A DNA stretch of 64,000 nt from Arthrobacter sp. Hiyo8. Lineage in GTDB: Bacteria; Actinomycetota; Actinomycetes; Actinomycetales; Micrococcaceae. Made by a program: the position numbers and the translations under genes. Below are positions 18,662-28,494 of the stretch, piece by piece. The DNA lies in the NCBI GenBank assembly GCA_001549895.1, contig AP014719.1:4588001-4652000 (forward strand). Direction: 5' to 3'. The notes beneath the pieces were generated by a model that worked only from the letters and a program-made list of their open reading frames with translations, made no database searches and was not told the DNA's origin. How positions within the stretch are numbered: the stretch's first letter is position 1; every line of letters starts with the position of its first letter.

Positions 18662-20426
18662 TTATGTCCGGGTGGGTCTGAAGTGGTGGTTGCGGCGCGG
18701 TGTTTGGCGGGGTCGAGGTGGGGTGGTGGTTTGAACCATGCGGTGCCGTTGTCCAGGGTGATGGTCCAGTGTTCTTTGTGGATGACGTGGTGGTGGTGGC
18801 TGCAGAGCAGGGTGCCGTTGTCGGTTCCGGTGGTGCCTTGGTTGGACCAGTAGGTGATGTGGTGGGCTTCGCACCAGGGTGCGGGGATGGTGCAGTCGGG
18901 GAAGGCGCAGCCTTGGTCGCGGGCGATGATGGCTTTGCGGATGTGGGGCGGGAAGATGCGGGTGGTGCGGCCGATGTCCAGGACGCGGCTGTCGCTGCCG
19001 AGCAGGACGGGGATGATGTCCGCGTCGCAGGCGATCTTGCGGATGATGGCGGGGTGGATGGGCCCTGGAACGTGGACGCGCCGCTGCTGAGGCGCGGCCG
19101 GACCCGTGGCGGTGCGCGTTTCGCGGTCGAGGTGTTCGAGGTGTTGGAGGCGGCCGAGGAGGTCTTGGTAGTCGATGGTGACCATGACCTGGGGCCGGAG
19201 GCCGCCGTTGGCGGGCAGTTGCCCGGTGGTCAGGGCCGCTGCGCAGGCGCCGGTGAGCCCGTCGAGGAGTTTCTGGGCCCGGGAGCGGCGGTCCAGGGCG
19301 GGGTGCGCGCCGGTGTCAGCCGCGCCGTCGCCGTCGGCTGCGTCGGCGTCGGTGGTGTGCTGGAGGCGGGGGTTGGTGGCGGTGTTCATGGCGGTGGCGA
19401 GGGTTTCGTATTGTTCGGCGGTGGCGAAGACTTCCAGGTGGTGCAGGCCGCGGCGGGGTTTGCGGATGAACGCTCCCTGGCGGTGGCGGAGTTCTTCTTC
19501 GCCGGGTTCGGTTCCGTCCTGGTCGATGGCGTCGACCCAGCGTTTGGCCGTTCGGTGCACGAAGTCGGGATCGCTTTCCAGGGCGGTGCGGGTGAGGGAG
19601 TGTTCCATCTGGCGGGCGGTGTCCGTGTCGGCGTGGTGGCGTACCTGCTCCAGGGCCGTGCTGATGATGGTGGCCGAGCGGGTCGGCACGGCTGCCGTGG
19701 ACAGGGCCGCGGCGAGGAGTTCGTGGCGTGCGGGGAGATCTTGTCCGGTGAGTCCTGTCTGTGGGAGCACGCCGGCGGCCAGGGCGAGCCGGCGGCGCCG
19801 GGCTTCGCCGATGCCGATCCGCAGCCGGGCGCGCAGGAATTCGGCGGCGTTCCGGTAGCCGTCGTCGACCGCGGCCGCTGCCGAGGGGCCGGGTGCGGAC
19901 CCGGCGCATCCGGCGCGGTTGCCGCGTCCGCCGCGTCTGCCGGAATTCCCGCGTCCGCTGCTGCGGTTCCCGTATCTGCTGCGGCGGGTTCGGTCCAGCC
20001 GGTCCGCCAGCCCGGCGCTGGGACGGCCGGCGGGAGGCCTGGGCTTCGCTGCGTGTCCGTTCCACGGCGTGGGCCGCGACGAGCTGCAGGAACTCGACCG
20101 TCCGGGAGATCTCTTCGACCGTGCCGGCGAAATCCGCGGCATCAAGGAAACCGAACGAGCGGGCGTCGGCGACGGCGGTTGAGCGCAGTGCATCCATCGC
20201 CGCGACCGCCCGGTCAAGGCCACCCGCGGCGGACGGCACGGCGGCCGGGTTTTGGAGCCGGGAAGGGATCTGGAACTGGGCCGGGTTTTGGAACTGGGCT
20301 GCGAATTGGAGCTGGGCATGCCGGGCGGGGACGGGCTTCAGCCGGCGGGACAGGCGTCCCGGCGACGGGATCCCGCCGTCGGGGCGCGGCCGCCGGAGGT
20401 GCGACGAGTTGACCGATGCCTTCCAT
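18662..20426 (-). CDS. DUF222 and HNH endonuclease domain protein (several frameshifts)
   Basis: It has the common actinobacterial two-part architecture. An N-terminal DUF222 region includes GGLDRAVAAMDALRS, FLQLVAAHAVERTRSE and EARRRRLALAAGVL. The C-terminal HNH nuclease domain has RDQGCAFPDCTIPAPWCEAHH, then NGTLLCSHHHHVIH. Between them lies an Ala/Asp/Pro linker that reads correctly only after two single-base losses; another near 18675 sets the stop at 18662, otherwise the frame runs into pgsA. The start is uncertain (ATG at 20426 needs two more corrections; an ATG in the other frame lies ~30 bases upstream). These genes are multicopy in the phylum, their role is unclear, and they are often regarded as mobile. 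Confidence 0.82.
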
Positions 20427-20869
20427 GAATAAACCCTGTCACGGGGGTCGGACATTTTTACCTCGCGCACGGCCGTTCGGCGTCGCGAAAAGCGAAACAA
20501 GGAAAACACGTGCCAAGAATCAGGTGCTGAGCTCCCAATGAACCCGGATCGCCTCGGCGATCGGGCCGGCGCCGCACTCACAATTGCAGAAGACAGACTC
20601 CCGCGCCGTCAATCCGCCCACCAACTTGCTGCCGTCAATGCACCTGAAGTATCCGCGACACGCGGGACCAATATCACCCGGTGCGCGACGCCCGCCGGTG
20701 CCGGCGCGAACGCGTGGCCGAGGCTGGTAATCAAGTACGACGGTCACAGCGCGGGGACTAGTATTGAAGTTACTTGGTCAATGTGACCTGGAAATCCGGT
20801 GCGCGCTGTGTGTGGCCCCCGTCCGCCTGCGCCCCGGCCAAGGTCTTCTATCTACCCATAGGGGTTTTT
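20427..20869. other. Intergenic region between the HNH gene and pdxS
   Basis: A 443-base interval with one possible small minus-strand gene (20520-20747). TAGTAT at 20759-20764 could be a -10 box for pdxS, without a clear -35. No remnant of the pimA or acyltransferase genes expected by comparison with mycobacteria was seen. Confidence 0.45.
20520..20747 (-). CDS. Possible small cysteine-containing protein
   Basis: A 75-residue frame from a GTG start, without an obvious ribosome binding site. It has five cysteines: C30, C36, C54, C56 and C58, the last three as FCNCECG, an arrangement that could bind a metal. The segment GSKLVGGLTARESV looks protein-like and the end is IRVHWELST. No family is recognised, and a chance frame in G/C-rich DNA remains possible. 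Confidence 0.35.
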   Translation of the reverse strand: MTVVLDYQPRPRVRAGTGGRRAPGDIGPACRGYFRCIDGSKLVGGLTARESVFCNCECGAGPIAEAIRVHWELST

Positions 20870-21796
20870 GTGTCTACACCTGATGTAAGCAACGAAGCCG
20901 GTTCGTCCGCAGCCAGCGTTACGGGCAGCAGCCGCGTCAAGCGCGGCATGGCCGAGATGCTCAAGGGCGGCGTCATCATGGACGTCGTCAACGTCGAGCA
21001 GGCCCGCATCGCCGAAGATGCCGGTGCCGTGGCCGTCATGGCGCTCGAGCGCGTTCCCGCCGACATCCGCGCCCAAGGCGGCGTGTCCCGCATGTCGGAC
21101 CCGGACATGATCGACCAGATCATTGCCGCCGTGTCCATCCCCGTCATGGCCAAGGCCCGCATCGGCCACTTCGTCGAGGCACAGGTCCTGCAGTCCCTCG
21201 GTGTTGACTACATCGACGAGTCCGAGGTCCTGACCCCGGCCGACTACACCCACCACATCGACAAGTGGAACTTCACCGTTCCCTTCGTCTGTGGTGCCAC
21301 CAACCTGGGTGAGGCGCTGCGCCGTATCAACGAGGGCGCGGCCATGATCCGCTCCAAGGGCGAGGCCGGCACCGGGGACGTCTCCAACGCCACCACCCAC
21401 ATGCGCCAGATCCGCGCCGAGATCCTCCGCCTCTCCACACTGCCCGAGGACGAACTCTACGTTGCGGCCAAGGAACTGCAGGCCCCGTACGAGCTCGTCA
21501 AGGAAGTTGCCGCGACCGGCAAGCTCCCCGTCGTGCTGTTCACTGCCGGCGGCATCGCCACCCCGGCCGACGCTGCGATGATGATGCAGCTCGGTGCGGA
21601 CGGCGTGTTCGTCGGTTCGGGCATCTTCAAGTCCGGCAACCCGGCCCAGCGTGCCGCCGCCGTCGTGAAGGCCACCACCTTCTTCGACGACCCCGACGTC
21701 ATCGCCAAGGTCTCCCGCGGCCTGGGCGAAGCCATGGTGGGCATCAACGTCGAGGAAATCCCCGAACCCCACCGCCTCGCCGAGCGCGGCTGGTAG
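20870..21796 (+). CDS. pdxS: Pyridoxal 5'-phosphate synthase lyase subunit PdxS
   Basis: Makes pyridoxal phosphate from ribose 5-phosphate, glyceraldehyde 3-phosphate and ammonia supplied by PdxT. The ~308-residue TIM barrel is intact: MAEMLKGGVIMDVVNVEQA, DPDMIDQIIAAVSIPVMAKARIGH written in parts as IPVMAKARIGHF with its active-site lysine, DESEVLTPAD, RSKGEAGTGDV with the second lysine, and GADGVFVGSGIFKS. The GTG at 20870 follows AGGGG. The partner pdxT lies 4.5 kb away, separated by a convergent block (dcp, gatD, murT), so the two are not one operon here. Confidence 0.95.
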   Translation: MSTPDVSNEAGSSAASVTGSSRVKRGMAEMLKGGVIMDVVNVEQARIAEDAGAVAVMALERVPADIRAQGGVSRMSDPDMIDQIIAAVSIPVMAKARIGHFVEAQVLQSLGVDYIDESEVLTPADYTHHIDKWNFTVPFVCGATNLGEALRRINEGAAMIRSKGEAGTGDVSNATTHMRQIRAEILRLSTLPEDELYVAAKELQAPYELVKEVAATGKLPVVLFTAGGIATPADAAMMMQLGADGVFVGSGIFKSGNPAQRAAAVVKATTFFDDPDVIAKVSRGLGEAMVGINVEEIPEPHRLAERGW

Positions 21797-21999
21797 GCCT
21801 TCGTTAAGCCGACGCGCCAGACGGCGCGGTTTGTTGGCGCCGGTCGGCGCTGATCCTCGGCCTGCTATTCCCCGCGACTCGCTGCCGCGGCTTTCCAGCG
21901 GCTCGGGGCGGGGCCCTTTTACGCAGGCTGCCGGATCACACCGCCCGGCGCCTTGCGCTGGCGGGTCGCACCGTCCATGGCACCGCTCTCCCGCTAAGT

Positions 22000-22043
22000 A
22001 CGACGCCGGTCGGTCACCTTCTTCGGTGACCGGCCGGCGTCGT
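22000..22043. terminator. Bidirectional terminator hairpin
   Basis: A 19-bp stem with one wobble pair, arms ending in GGTCACC and GGTGACC around a 6-base TTCTTC loop. It lies between the convergent pdxS and M3 peptidase genes and could end transcripts from both sides; there is no long T-run. Confidence 0.65.
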
Positions 22044-22050
22044 GCGTTAA

Positions 22051-22116
22051 CCCAACTGACTCCCAGTTGTTGTCGTTATGAGGCTCCATAACGACATTAA
22101 CTGCGAGTCAGTTGGG
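22051..22116. repeat. 66-bp double-stem palindromic element
   Basis: The outer arms CCCAACTGACTC (22051-22062) and GAGTCAGTTGGG (22105-22116) pair perfectly over 12 bp. The inner arms GTCGTTATG (22072-22080) and CATAACGAC (22087-22095) pair over 9 bp around a 6-base loop, and the segments between are partly complementary. It is clearly lower in G/C than its surroundings. It looks like an intergenic palindromic repeat; whether copies occur elsewhere in the genome cannot be seen here. Confidence 0.7.
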
Positions 22117-22128
22117 GCGGCCAAGCAG

Positions 22129-24138
22129 CTATTCGAGGCCGCGGCGCTTGAGGAGCGGCTCGAGGGAGGCGTCGCGGCCGCGGAGCGTGCGGAATGATTC
22201 CAACGGATCGCGGCTGTTGCCACGGGAGAGCAGCTCCGAACGGAATCGTTCGCCGTTCTCGCGCAGCAGCCCGCCTTTTTCCGTGAACCAGTCCACCGTT
22301 TCCGCGTCCAGCACTTCACTCCAGATGTACGAGTAGTACCCGGCGGCGTAGAAGTCCCGGCGAAGATGTGCTGGAAGTACCCCGTGCGGTACCGGGGCGG
22401 AATGAGGGAGTGCGCCACGCTTGCAGCAGCCAATGCCTTGGCTTCGAAGTCCAGCGCGTCCTGAGGAACGCCGTCGACGTCCAGCACGTGCCAGGCCAGG
22501 TCCAAAAGGGCGGCGCCGAGGTATTCCGTCGTGGCGAAGCCTTCGCCCCAAAGCTTGGACTCGTTGAGGCGGTCGATGATGTCCTGGGGAAGCGCTTCGC
22601 CAGTCGCGTGGTGCCGGGCGTAGTTACCGATAATCTCGGGCCACATGATCCACATCTCGTTGACCTGCGACGGATACTCCACGAAGTCCCGGGGACCGAG
22701 GTGCCGGAAAACCGGGGATACATGACGTTGGAGAAGAGTCCGTGCAAGGCATGGCCGAACTCGTGGAACGTGGTCCGGACCTCGTCCAGGGTAAGCAGGG
22801 TGGGTTCTCCGGCCGGCGGTTTGGAGATGTTCAGGTTGTTGATCACCACCGGCTTGGTACCCAGGAGTGCTGATTGTTCGACGAGCGAGTTCATCCAGGC
22901 GCCGCCGCGCTTTGAGTCCCGCGCGTAGTAGTCGCCCAGGAAGAGGCCAAGCTCGGAGCCGTCTCCGTTTCGCACCTCCCAGACGCGGACATCGGGGTGG
23001 TACCCCTCAAGGTCATTCCGCACGTGGAAAGTAATCCCGAAGAGGCTCGTGGCTGCGAAGAACACGCCGTCCACGAGTACCCGGTCCAATTCGAAATAGG
23101 GCCGAAGGAGTTGTTCGTCCACTTCGTAGCGCTCCCGCCGGACCCTCGAGGAGTAGTACGCCCAGTCCCATGCTTCCAATGGGTGCCCTGCGCTCTCCGC
23201 CAGGGCAGCCGCTTCTGCGTCGGCGTTGCGGATGGCGGCCGGAGCAAGTCGGTTGAGCATCGCTTGCACGGCCGCGAAATCGGGGGCGGTCTGGCGGTCC
23301 ATGACCATTTCGGCGTAGTTGCCGAACCCGAGGAGTGTCGCCTTCTCGGCCCGCAAGCGCACCATCGCCTTCACCAGTTCCAGGACGTCCAGGCTGCCGC
23401 CGTCGCTTCCCTCGCAACGGACGCCTCAAACAGGCGACGGCGGAGCTCGCGGTTCTGCAAAGAAGCCAAAGCAGGCTGGTTGCTCGGCTGTATGAGAGTC
23501 AGGAGGTATTTTCCCTCATGCCCGGCAGTGCGTGCGGCCTCCGCAGCACTGGCGATGTCGTCCGCCGGCAGGCCGGCAAGTTCTGTGGCGTCATCCACCA
23601 CCAGGGCGGCCGCCTTCATGGCTTCCTTGACCCGTTGCCCGTACTCCGTTCCCAAGCGGGAGAGTTCCGCGTTGAGGCTCTTGAGTTTTTCCTGGTCAGC
23701 CGGGTCGAGCTGGATGCCCGACTGGCGGAATTCGCGGAGGTACTCCTGCACCAGCCGGATGGATTCGTCATCGAGTCCCGAGGTGTCTACGGCCGCGAAT
23801 CGCTCGTACAGTCCGCGGTTGAGATAGACCGCGTCCTGATGGCTCACGAACCGGGGAGACAGCTCGGTTTCGAGTTCGCGGATGGCCTCCGAGGCGTCGG
23901 CGGAAACCAATGTGAAGAAGGCCGCCGCTGCCCGCTCCAGCAGGCGGCCGGAGCGTTCCATCGCGACCGCCGTGTTTTCGAAGGATGCGGGCTCCGGGTT
24001 GTCGACGATGGACTGGATCTCGGCCAGGTGCTCAGCGAGGCCCGCATCCACGGCTTCGGCGAAGTGGCTGTCCTGGATCTTTGCGAAGGGCGGCAAGCCG
24101 AAGGGAAGGGTACTCGGCTCCAAGAGGGGGTTCGTCAT
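22129..24138 (-). CDS. dcp: M3 family peptidase (peptidyl-dipeptidase Dcp type; three frameshifts)
   Basis: Cytosolic zinc metallopeptidase of the thimet oligopeptidase family. The HEFGH motif (HExxH) lies in TTFHEFGHALHGL, and the third zinc ligand region follows in the block beginning RDFVEYPSQVNEMW. The N-terminal helical half includes LPPFAKIQDSHFAEAVDAGL, and the C-terminal part AAGYYSYIWSEVLDAE. Single-base losses near 23400, 22690 and 22365 break the frame; rejoined the protein is ~670 residues, as expected for Dcp. The ATG has an AAAGGG site. The gene converges on pdxS and lies downstream of gatD-murT on the same strand. Confidence 0.92.
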
Positions 24139-24187
24139 GAAGCAACCCTTTCATGCAGGGGCCCCGCCCACAACGGTTTTCCCCGTG

Positions 24188-24935
24188 TTAGCGCGGCCGC
24201 CGCGCCGCGTGTTCGCGCGCGAGGCGGGCAAAGTCGTCGTCGGGCGTTCCGGGGACGAAAGTACCGTACTTGCGTTCGACGGCGGTCCGGATCAGGAAAT
24301 CGGCGATGGCCGGATTCTTGGGCAACAGGGAACCGTGCAAGTAGCTGGCAACCACATTCCGGTGCCTGGCGCCTTCGTGGTTGTCTTTGCTGTTGTTGCC
24401 GGCACCCTTGGACACGGTGCCGAGCGGCTCGACGCCGGCACCCAGGGAGGTCTGTCCGCTGTGGTTTTCGTAACCCATGATTTCACCGAACTCGGGTGAA
24501 GTGAGCGTGACGTTTCCGATGAGGCGTTCGTCCGTACCGATGGTCTCGACGTCAAGGATGCCGATACCGGGGATAACAGGTCCGCTCTTCGTCTTGAAGA
24601 ACTTGCCGAAAAGCTGGTAGAGCCCGCAAATGACCAGCATGGGCGTTCCGTCCTCGGCCATCCCGCGCAGTTGCTCGCCGCGTGACTGGAGATCGTCCTG
24701 GATGACTACCTGGCCGCTGTCCTGGCCGCCACCGCCGACAATGAGATCGACATCTTCGGGAAGTCGTCGCCCACATTGTATTCAAGGAGTTCGGGCGTGT
24801 AACCGTGCCAGAGCAGGCGCTGCCGCAAGACGAGTGCGTTGCCCCAGTCCCCGTAGATGTTCATGTCCCGGGGTACAGCTGCAGGACCCGGATGGTGCCC
24901 TTGCTAGTGTGTGCGGTACCTTCGGCCGGGGTCAT
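24188..24935 (-). CDS. gatD: Lipid II isoglutaminyl synthase, glutaminase subunit GatD (two frameshifts)
   Basis: Class I glutamine amidotransferase-like subunit that supplies ammonia to MurT for amidation of D-glutamate in lipid II. Signs are IRVLQLYP and MNIYGDWGNALVLRQRL at the N-terminus, DLIVGGGGQDSGQ, the nucleophile Cys in MLVICGLYQLFG, and SYLHGSLLPKNP near the end with its conserved His. Single-base losses fall near 24860 and 24765. The ATG at 24935 overlaps the murT stop as ATGA, so the two are translationally coupled, as usual for this pair. Confidence 0.92.
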
Positions 24936-26221
24936 GAGACCACCTCTACTGTGGTGATTTTGGAGAGTTCGCGCCGGATGGCCAACATCGCGGTGTACGT
25001 GCAGAATACGCGTTTCGGTTTGCCGGCCGAACCCCGGATGAATTCGGCCAAGGCCGCAGTGATGTCGGTGTCCACTGAGCCGAAGCGGACCTCGTCGTAC
25101 TGGAGGCGCAGTGCCATGTCATAGGCACGGACGCCGGTGACGACCTCGACACCGTCCTCGCGCAGGGAGTCGAATTCAACGTCCCAAAGCCACGACATGT
25201 CCCGGCCGTCGGCATAGTTGTCATTGATGGCGATCATGGACGCGTAGCCCTTCGCCGGAAAGACTTCAGGCCCAGGCGGAAACCGCTCGGGTTCTTCACG
25301 AGGACCAACTCAAAAGGCTGGCCGTCCACCGTCAGGCTCTCCCCGCGGCCAAACGCCGGAGCCACTTCGGAGAGCGCCTTGACCAGCTTGGCGGAGTCGC
25401 CGGGCCTCCCGCTTGCCCCGGTGATGCTCCTGGCGAGGACCAACGCGGCTGCGGCGTTGAAGATGTTGTAGACGCCGCGGAGTTTCATGTGCGTGGACAC
25501 AAGGGTTCCGTCGAACTCGAAGTCGGCGTCGTCGGTACCGACCCGGCGGAGCACGACGTCGGCCGCCGGGATGCGGGGACCTCACCGCGGGGCTGGTTTC
25601 CGGAGCCGCGGCGCGCATGTCGTCGTCGTTCGGGAAGGTGCTGCGGAGCGATTCGTCCAATCCGAAGTAGAGCACCTCGGGCCGCTCACGGCTCCGGCAA
25701 TACGGGCGACCCGGGATCCTCGCGGTTCAGGACCACGGTCCCGGTGGTTCGCTCGGCGATGCGCTGGAGGAGTAGCGCCGTGGTGTCGATTTCGCCGAAA
25801 CGGTCCAGTTGGTCGCGCAGGACGTTGAGGAGAAGGCAATAGCGCGGCGGCACCTTGTTCACGAAATGCACGGCGTGTGCCTCGTCGAGTTCCAACACCG
25901 CGACGTCGGCGTCCAACCTGCCGCGCCAGTCCACCTCACCCAGGAGAGCGGCCGCAACGCCACGGGTGAAGTTGCTGCCCGTCCGGTTGGTGAAGACCTT
26001 CAAGCCCTGGCTTTCCAGGAGCTCCACCACCATTTTTGTGGTGGTCGTCTTGCCGTTGGTTCCGCTCACCACCGCCACACCGTGGGGGAGCGAGGACAGC
26101 GTCCTCTGCATGAAGCCGGGGTCGATCTTCTCGACCACGAGGCCGGGCAAAGCCGAACCCCGCCGCGCAGCCGGGACACAGCACGGACCAGCTTGCCGAG
26201 TGGAACGGTGAACGAAAACAT
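24932..26221 (-). CDS. murT: Lipid II isoglutaminyl synthase, Mur-ligase subunit MurT (about six frameshifts)
   Basis: ATP-dependent Mur-ligase-like protein that amidates the D-glutamate of lipid II with GatD. The P-loop is VVSGTNGKTTTTKM; then come VFTNRTGSNFTRGV, LELDEAHAVHFV, NVLRDQLDRFGEIDTT, HMKLRGVYNIFNAAAA, and the MurT-specific C-terminal domain (AINDNYADGRDMSWLWDVEF). Single-base losses near 26165, 25715, 25690, 25600, 25575 and 25265 break it; all have the same sign. The start MFSFTVPLGKLVRAVS at 26221 has only a weak ribosome binding site. It is divergent from pdxT, 101 bases away. Confidence 0.92.
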
Positions 26222-26310
26222 GCTCTGTAATATATCCCAGTTGGTGCATAAACCACGTGCCGTAAAGCCGCGATCGGGTTGCCGGCGCAAGCCCGGCAGT
26301 GGCAGCGCAT

Positions 26311-26316
26311 TATGAT
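26311..26316 (+). promoter_or_regulatory. -10 box of a probably leaderless pdxT transcript
   Basis: TATGAT ends seven bases before the A of the pdxT ATG at 26323, the usual -10 to start-site distance, and no ribosome binding site lies between. No convincing -35 box is visible. Confidence 0.45.
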
Positions 26317-26322
26317 GGTCGA

Positions 26323-27023
26323 ATGACCAATCCCCTTCCGAGGCGTCATCAAGCGTGGGCGCGGGCCTGCGCATCGGCGTCCTCGCACTACAAGGCGATT
26401 TTCGTGAGCACATCCACGCCGTCGAAGCGGCCGGTGCCACCGGCGTCGGCATCCGGCGTCCGGCGGAGCTCGACGACATTGACGGCCTCATCATTCCCGG
26501 CGGCGAGTCGACTACCATCGACAAGCTGGCGCGCATCTTCGAACTCGCCGATCCCATCCGCAAGCAGATCGCGTCCGGGCTGCCGGTGTATGGATCCTGC
26601 GCCGGCATGATCCTGCTGGCGGACGACATCGCCGATCCCGCCACGGACCTCGCCGGAAATCCGCAGCAGACTTTCGGTGGATTGGACATCACGGTCCGTC
26701 GCAATGCCTTCGGCCGGCAGCGCGAGTCCTTCGAAACCGATCTTGACTTCAAGGGCCTCGAGTTCAGCGCAGGCGAGTCCGGCGTCGACCCCGTCCACGC
26801 CGTCTTCATCCGCGGACCGTGGGTGGAACGGGTCGGACCCGGCGTCGAAATCCTCGCGCAGGTGGAACCGGGCAAAGCGACCCACACGGACACTTTGCAC
26901 GGGTTGGCTAGAATTGTTGCAGTGCGCTCAGGTCGGTTGCTGGCCACCTCCTTCCACCCGGAAGTGACTGGGGAGAAGCGCGTGCATGAATTGTTTATTC
27001 GAATGATCAGAGGGGAAGTTTAA
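26323..27023 (+). CDS. pdxT: Pyridoxal 5'-phosphate synthase glutaminase subunit PdxT (one frameshift)
   Basis: Triad glutamine amidotransferase that feeds ammonia to PdxS. Motifs are IGVLALQGDFREHI, LIIPGGESTTI, the nucleophile in VYGSCAGMILLAD, and TSFHPEVTG with the catalytic His and Glu. The ATG at 26323 starts MTNP; one base missing near 26337 throws the next residues out of frame and, once restored, gives a short linker SEASSSVGAGL before the core. Rejoined length is ~233. The yebC start lies three bases beyond the stop, so both are probably one transcript. Confidence 0.92.
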
Positions 27024-27026
27024 AGC

Positions 27027-27781
27027 ATGTCAGGCCACTCCAAATGGGCGACGACCAAGCACAAGAAGGCCATCCTCGATAGCCGCCGGGCCAAGTCGTT
27101 CGCCAAACTGATCAAGAACATCGAAGTCGCGGCCCGCATGGGCGGACCGGACCTTGCCGGCAACCCGAGCCTCGAACTGGCTGTGACCAAAGCCAAGAAG
27201 ACCTCGGTCCCCGCCGACAACATCGACCGCGCCATCAAGCGCGGAGCCGGCCTCACCGGCGAAGTGGTCGACTACACGGAGATCATGTACGAGGCCGCGG
27301 CCCGCAGGGTTCCGCCCTCCTGATCGAGTGCCTCACGGACAACAAGAACCGTGCCGCCTCCGAGGTCCGCCTGGCGATTTCCCGCAACGGCGGCACTATC
27401 GCCGATCCCGGCTCCGTGAGCTACCTCTTCACCCGCAAGGGCGTCGTCAACCTGCCCAAGAACGGGCTCAGCGAAGACGACATCCTGATGGCAGTGCTCG
27501 ACGCCGGCGCAGAAGAAGTCAAGGACAACGGCGACAACTGGGAAATCCACTCGGAACCCACCGATCTCCCGGCAATCCGCGAAGCCCTCACGGAGGCCGG
27601 CATCGAATACGAAACGGACGAAGCTGAATTCGTCCCGTCCATGCAGGTGCCGCTGGACCTTGACGGTGCCAAGAAGTTCATGAAGCTCGTCGACGCCCTT
27701 GAGGATCTCGACGACGTCCAGAACGTTTATACCAACGCGGACATGAGCGAGGAAGTCCAGGCTGCGCTCGAAGCCGAGTAG
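27027..27781 (+). CDS. yebC: YebC/PmpR family protein (one frameshift)
   Basis: Cytosolic protein of the TACO1/YebC family. Members were first described as DNA-binding regulators and more recently as helping translation of difficult motifs. Recognisable are MSGHSKWATTKHKKAILDSR at the start, RMGGPDLAGNPSL, DNIDRAIKRGAG, then DNKNRAASEVR and the C-terminal EFVPSMQVPLD and DALEDLDDVQNVYTNAD. One G is missing near 27296 (GAGGCC for GAGGGCC), which restores YEGRGPQGSALL. The length is ~252, normal. It precedes ruvC, the standard bacterial order. Confidence 0.94.
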
Positions 27782-27826
27782 CGCCCGCTTGCCATTCAGC
27801 TTCACAACAAACAGGGAGGCCCGGAC

Positions 27827-28405
27827 TTGACTCTTCGCGTATTGGGAGTCGATCCGGGCCTCACCCGTTGCGGCATCGGAGTGGTCGACGTCGAACGGAA
27901 CCGGCGCGCCACGATGGTAGCTGTCTGCGTCGTGGGAACCTCCCCGGAGCAATCATTGGACCAGCGACTGCTGGTCATAGCCAAGGCCATCGATGAATGG
28001 CTGGACCTCTATAAACCCGACGTTCTCGCGGTCGAACGGGTCTTCTCCCAGTTGAACGTCAGTACGGTCATGGGCGTTGCCCAGGCATCCGGCGTCGTCA
28101 TCGCGGCCGCCGCGCGGCGGGGCATCCCGGTGGCGCTCCACACGCCGTCGGAGGTCAAAGCCGCCGTGACGGGAAGCGGCACCTCCAACAAGGAAGCGGT
28201 GACGAAACTCATCACCAAGATCCTGCGCCTGGACGCCCCGCCGCGCCCGGCCGACGCCGCGGACGCGTTGGCCCTCGCAGTCACCCACGCGTGGCGGGCC
28301 GGCAGCGGTGCCGCCGTCGCCACCACAGGGCCGGGGAGCAGCGCATTGACGCCCGCCCAGCGAGCCTGGGCTGAAGCCGAAGCGAAAGCGCGCCGCGCCC
28401 GGTAA
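27827..28405 (+). CDS. ruvC: Holliday junction resolvase RuvC
   Basis: Metal-dependent endonuclease that cuts Holliday junctions with RuvAB. The catalytic acidic residues are visible in LGVDPGLTRCG (Asp), AVERVFSQ (Glu) and the late DAADALALA (Asp). The frame is complete at 192 residues, with a basic Ala-rich C-terminal extension. The start is TTG at 27827, supported by GGGAGG at the correct distance; it is the only start that keeps the complete first strand. ruvA follows after 89 bases. Confidence 0.94.
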   Translation: MTLRVLGVDPGLTRCGIGVVDVERNRRATMVAVCVVGTSPEQSLDQRLLVIAKAIDEWLDLYKPDVLAVERVFSQLNVSTVMGVAQASGVVIAAAARRGIPVALHTPSEVKAAVTGSGTSNKEAVTKLITKILRLDAPPRPADAADALALAVTHAWRAGSGAAVATTGPGSSALTPAQRAWAEAEAKARRAR

Positions 28406-28494
28406 TTGTCGGTGGCCCTTGCTAGGGTATTCGTAGATATGTTCGGATAGCCCGCGGCGCAGCATGCGCGGGGCAGTACTTCAGGAGCCGGGTC

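Larger units (their letters stand above)
21797..22128. other. Intergenic region between pdxS and the M3 peptidase gene
   Basis: A 332-base convergent intergenic region with no gene. Its right half holds two large inverted repeats side by side, at 22000-22043 and 22051-22116, listed separately. The left half is G/C-rich and featureless to my reading. Confidence 0.6.

Noticed and set aside
18700..20412. 570-residue plus-strand open frame opposite the DUF222/HNH gene
   Set aside because: It is Gly/Val-rich with no recognisable motif, while the minus strand encodes a clear HNH domain and DUF222 helices.
18662..20426. Homing endonuclease within an intron or intein
   Set aside because: No interrupted host gene surrounds it; DUF222/HNH genes stand alone in actinobacteria.
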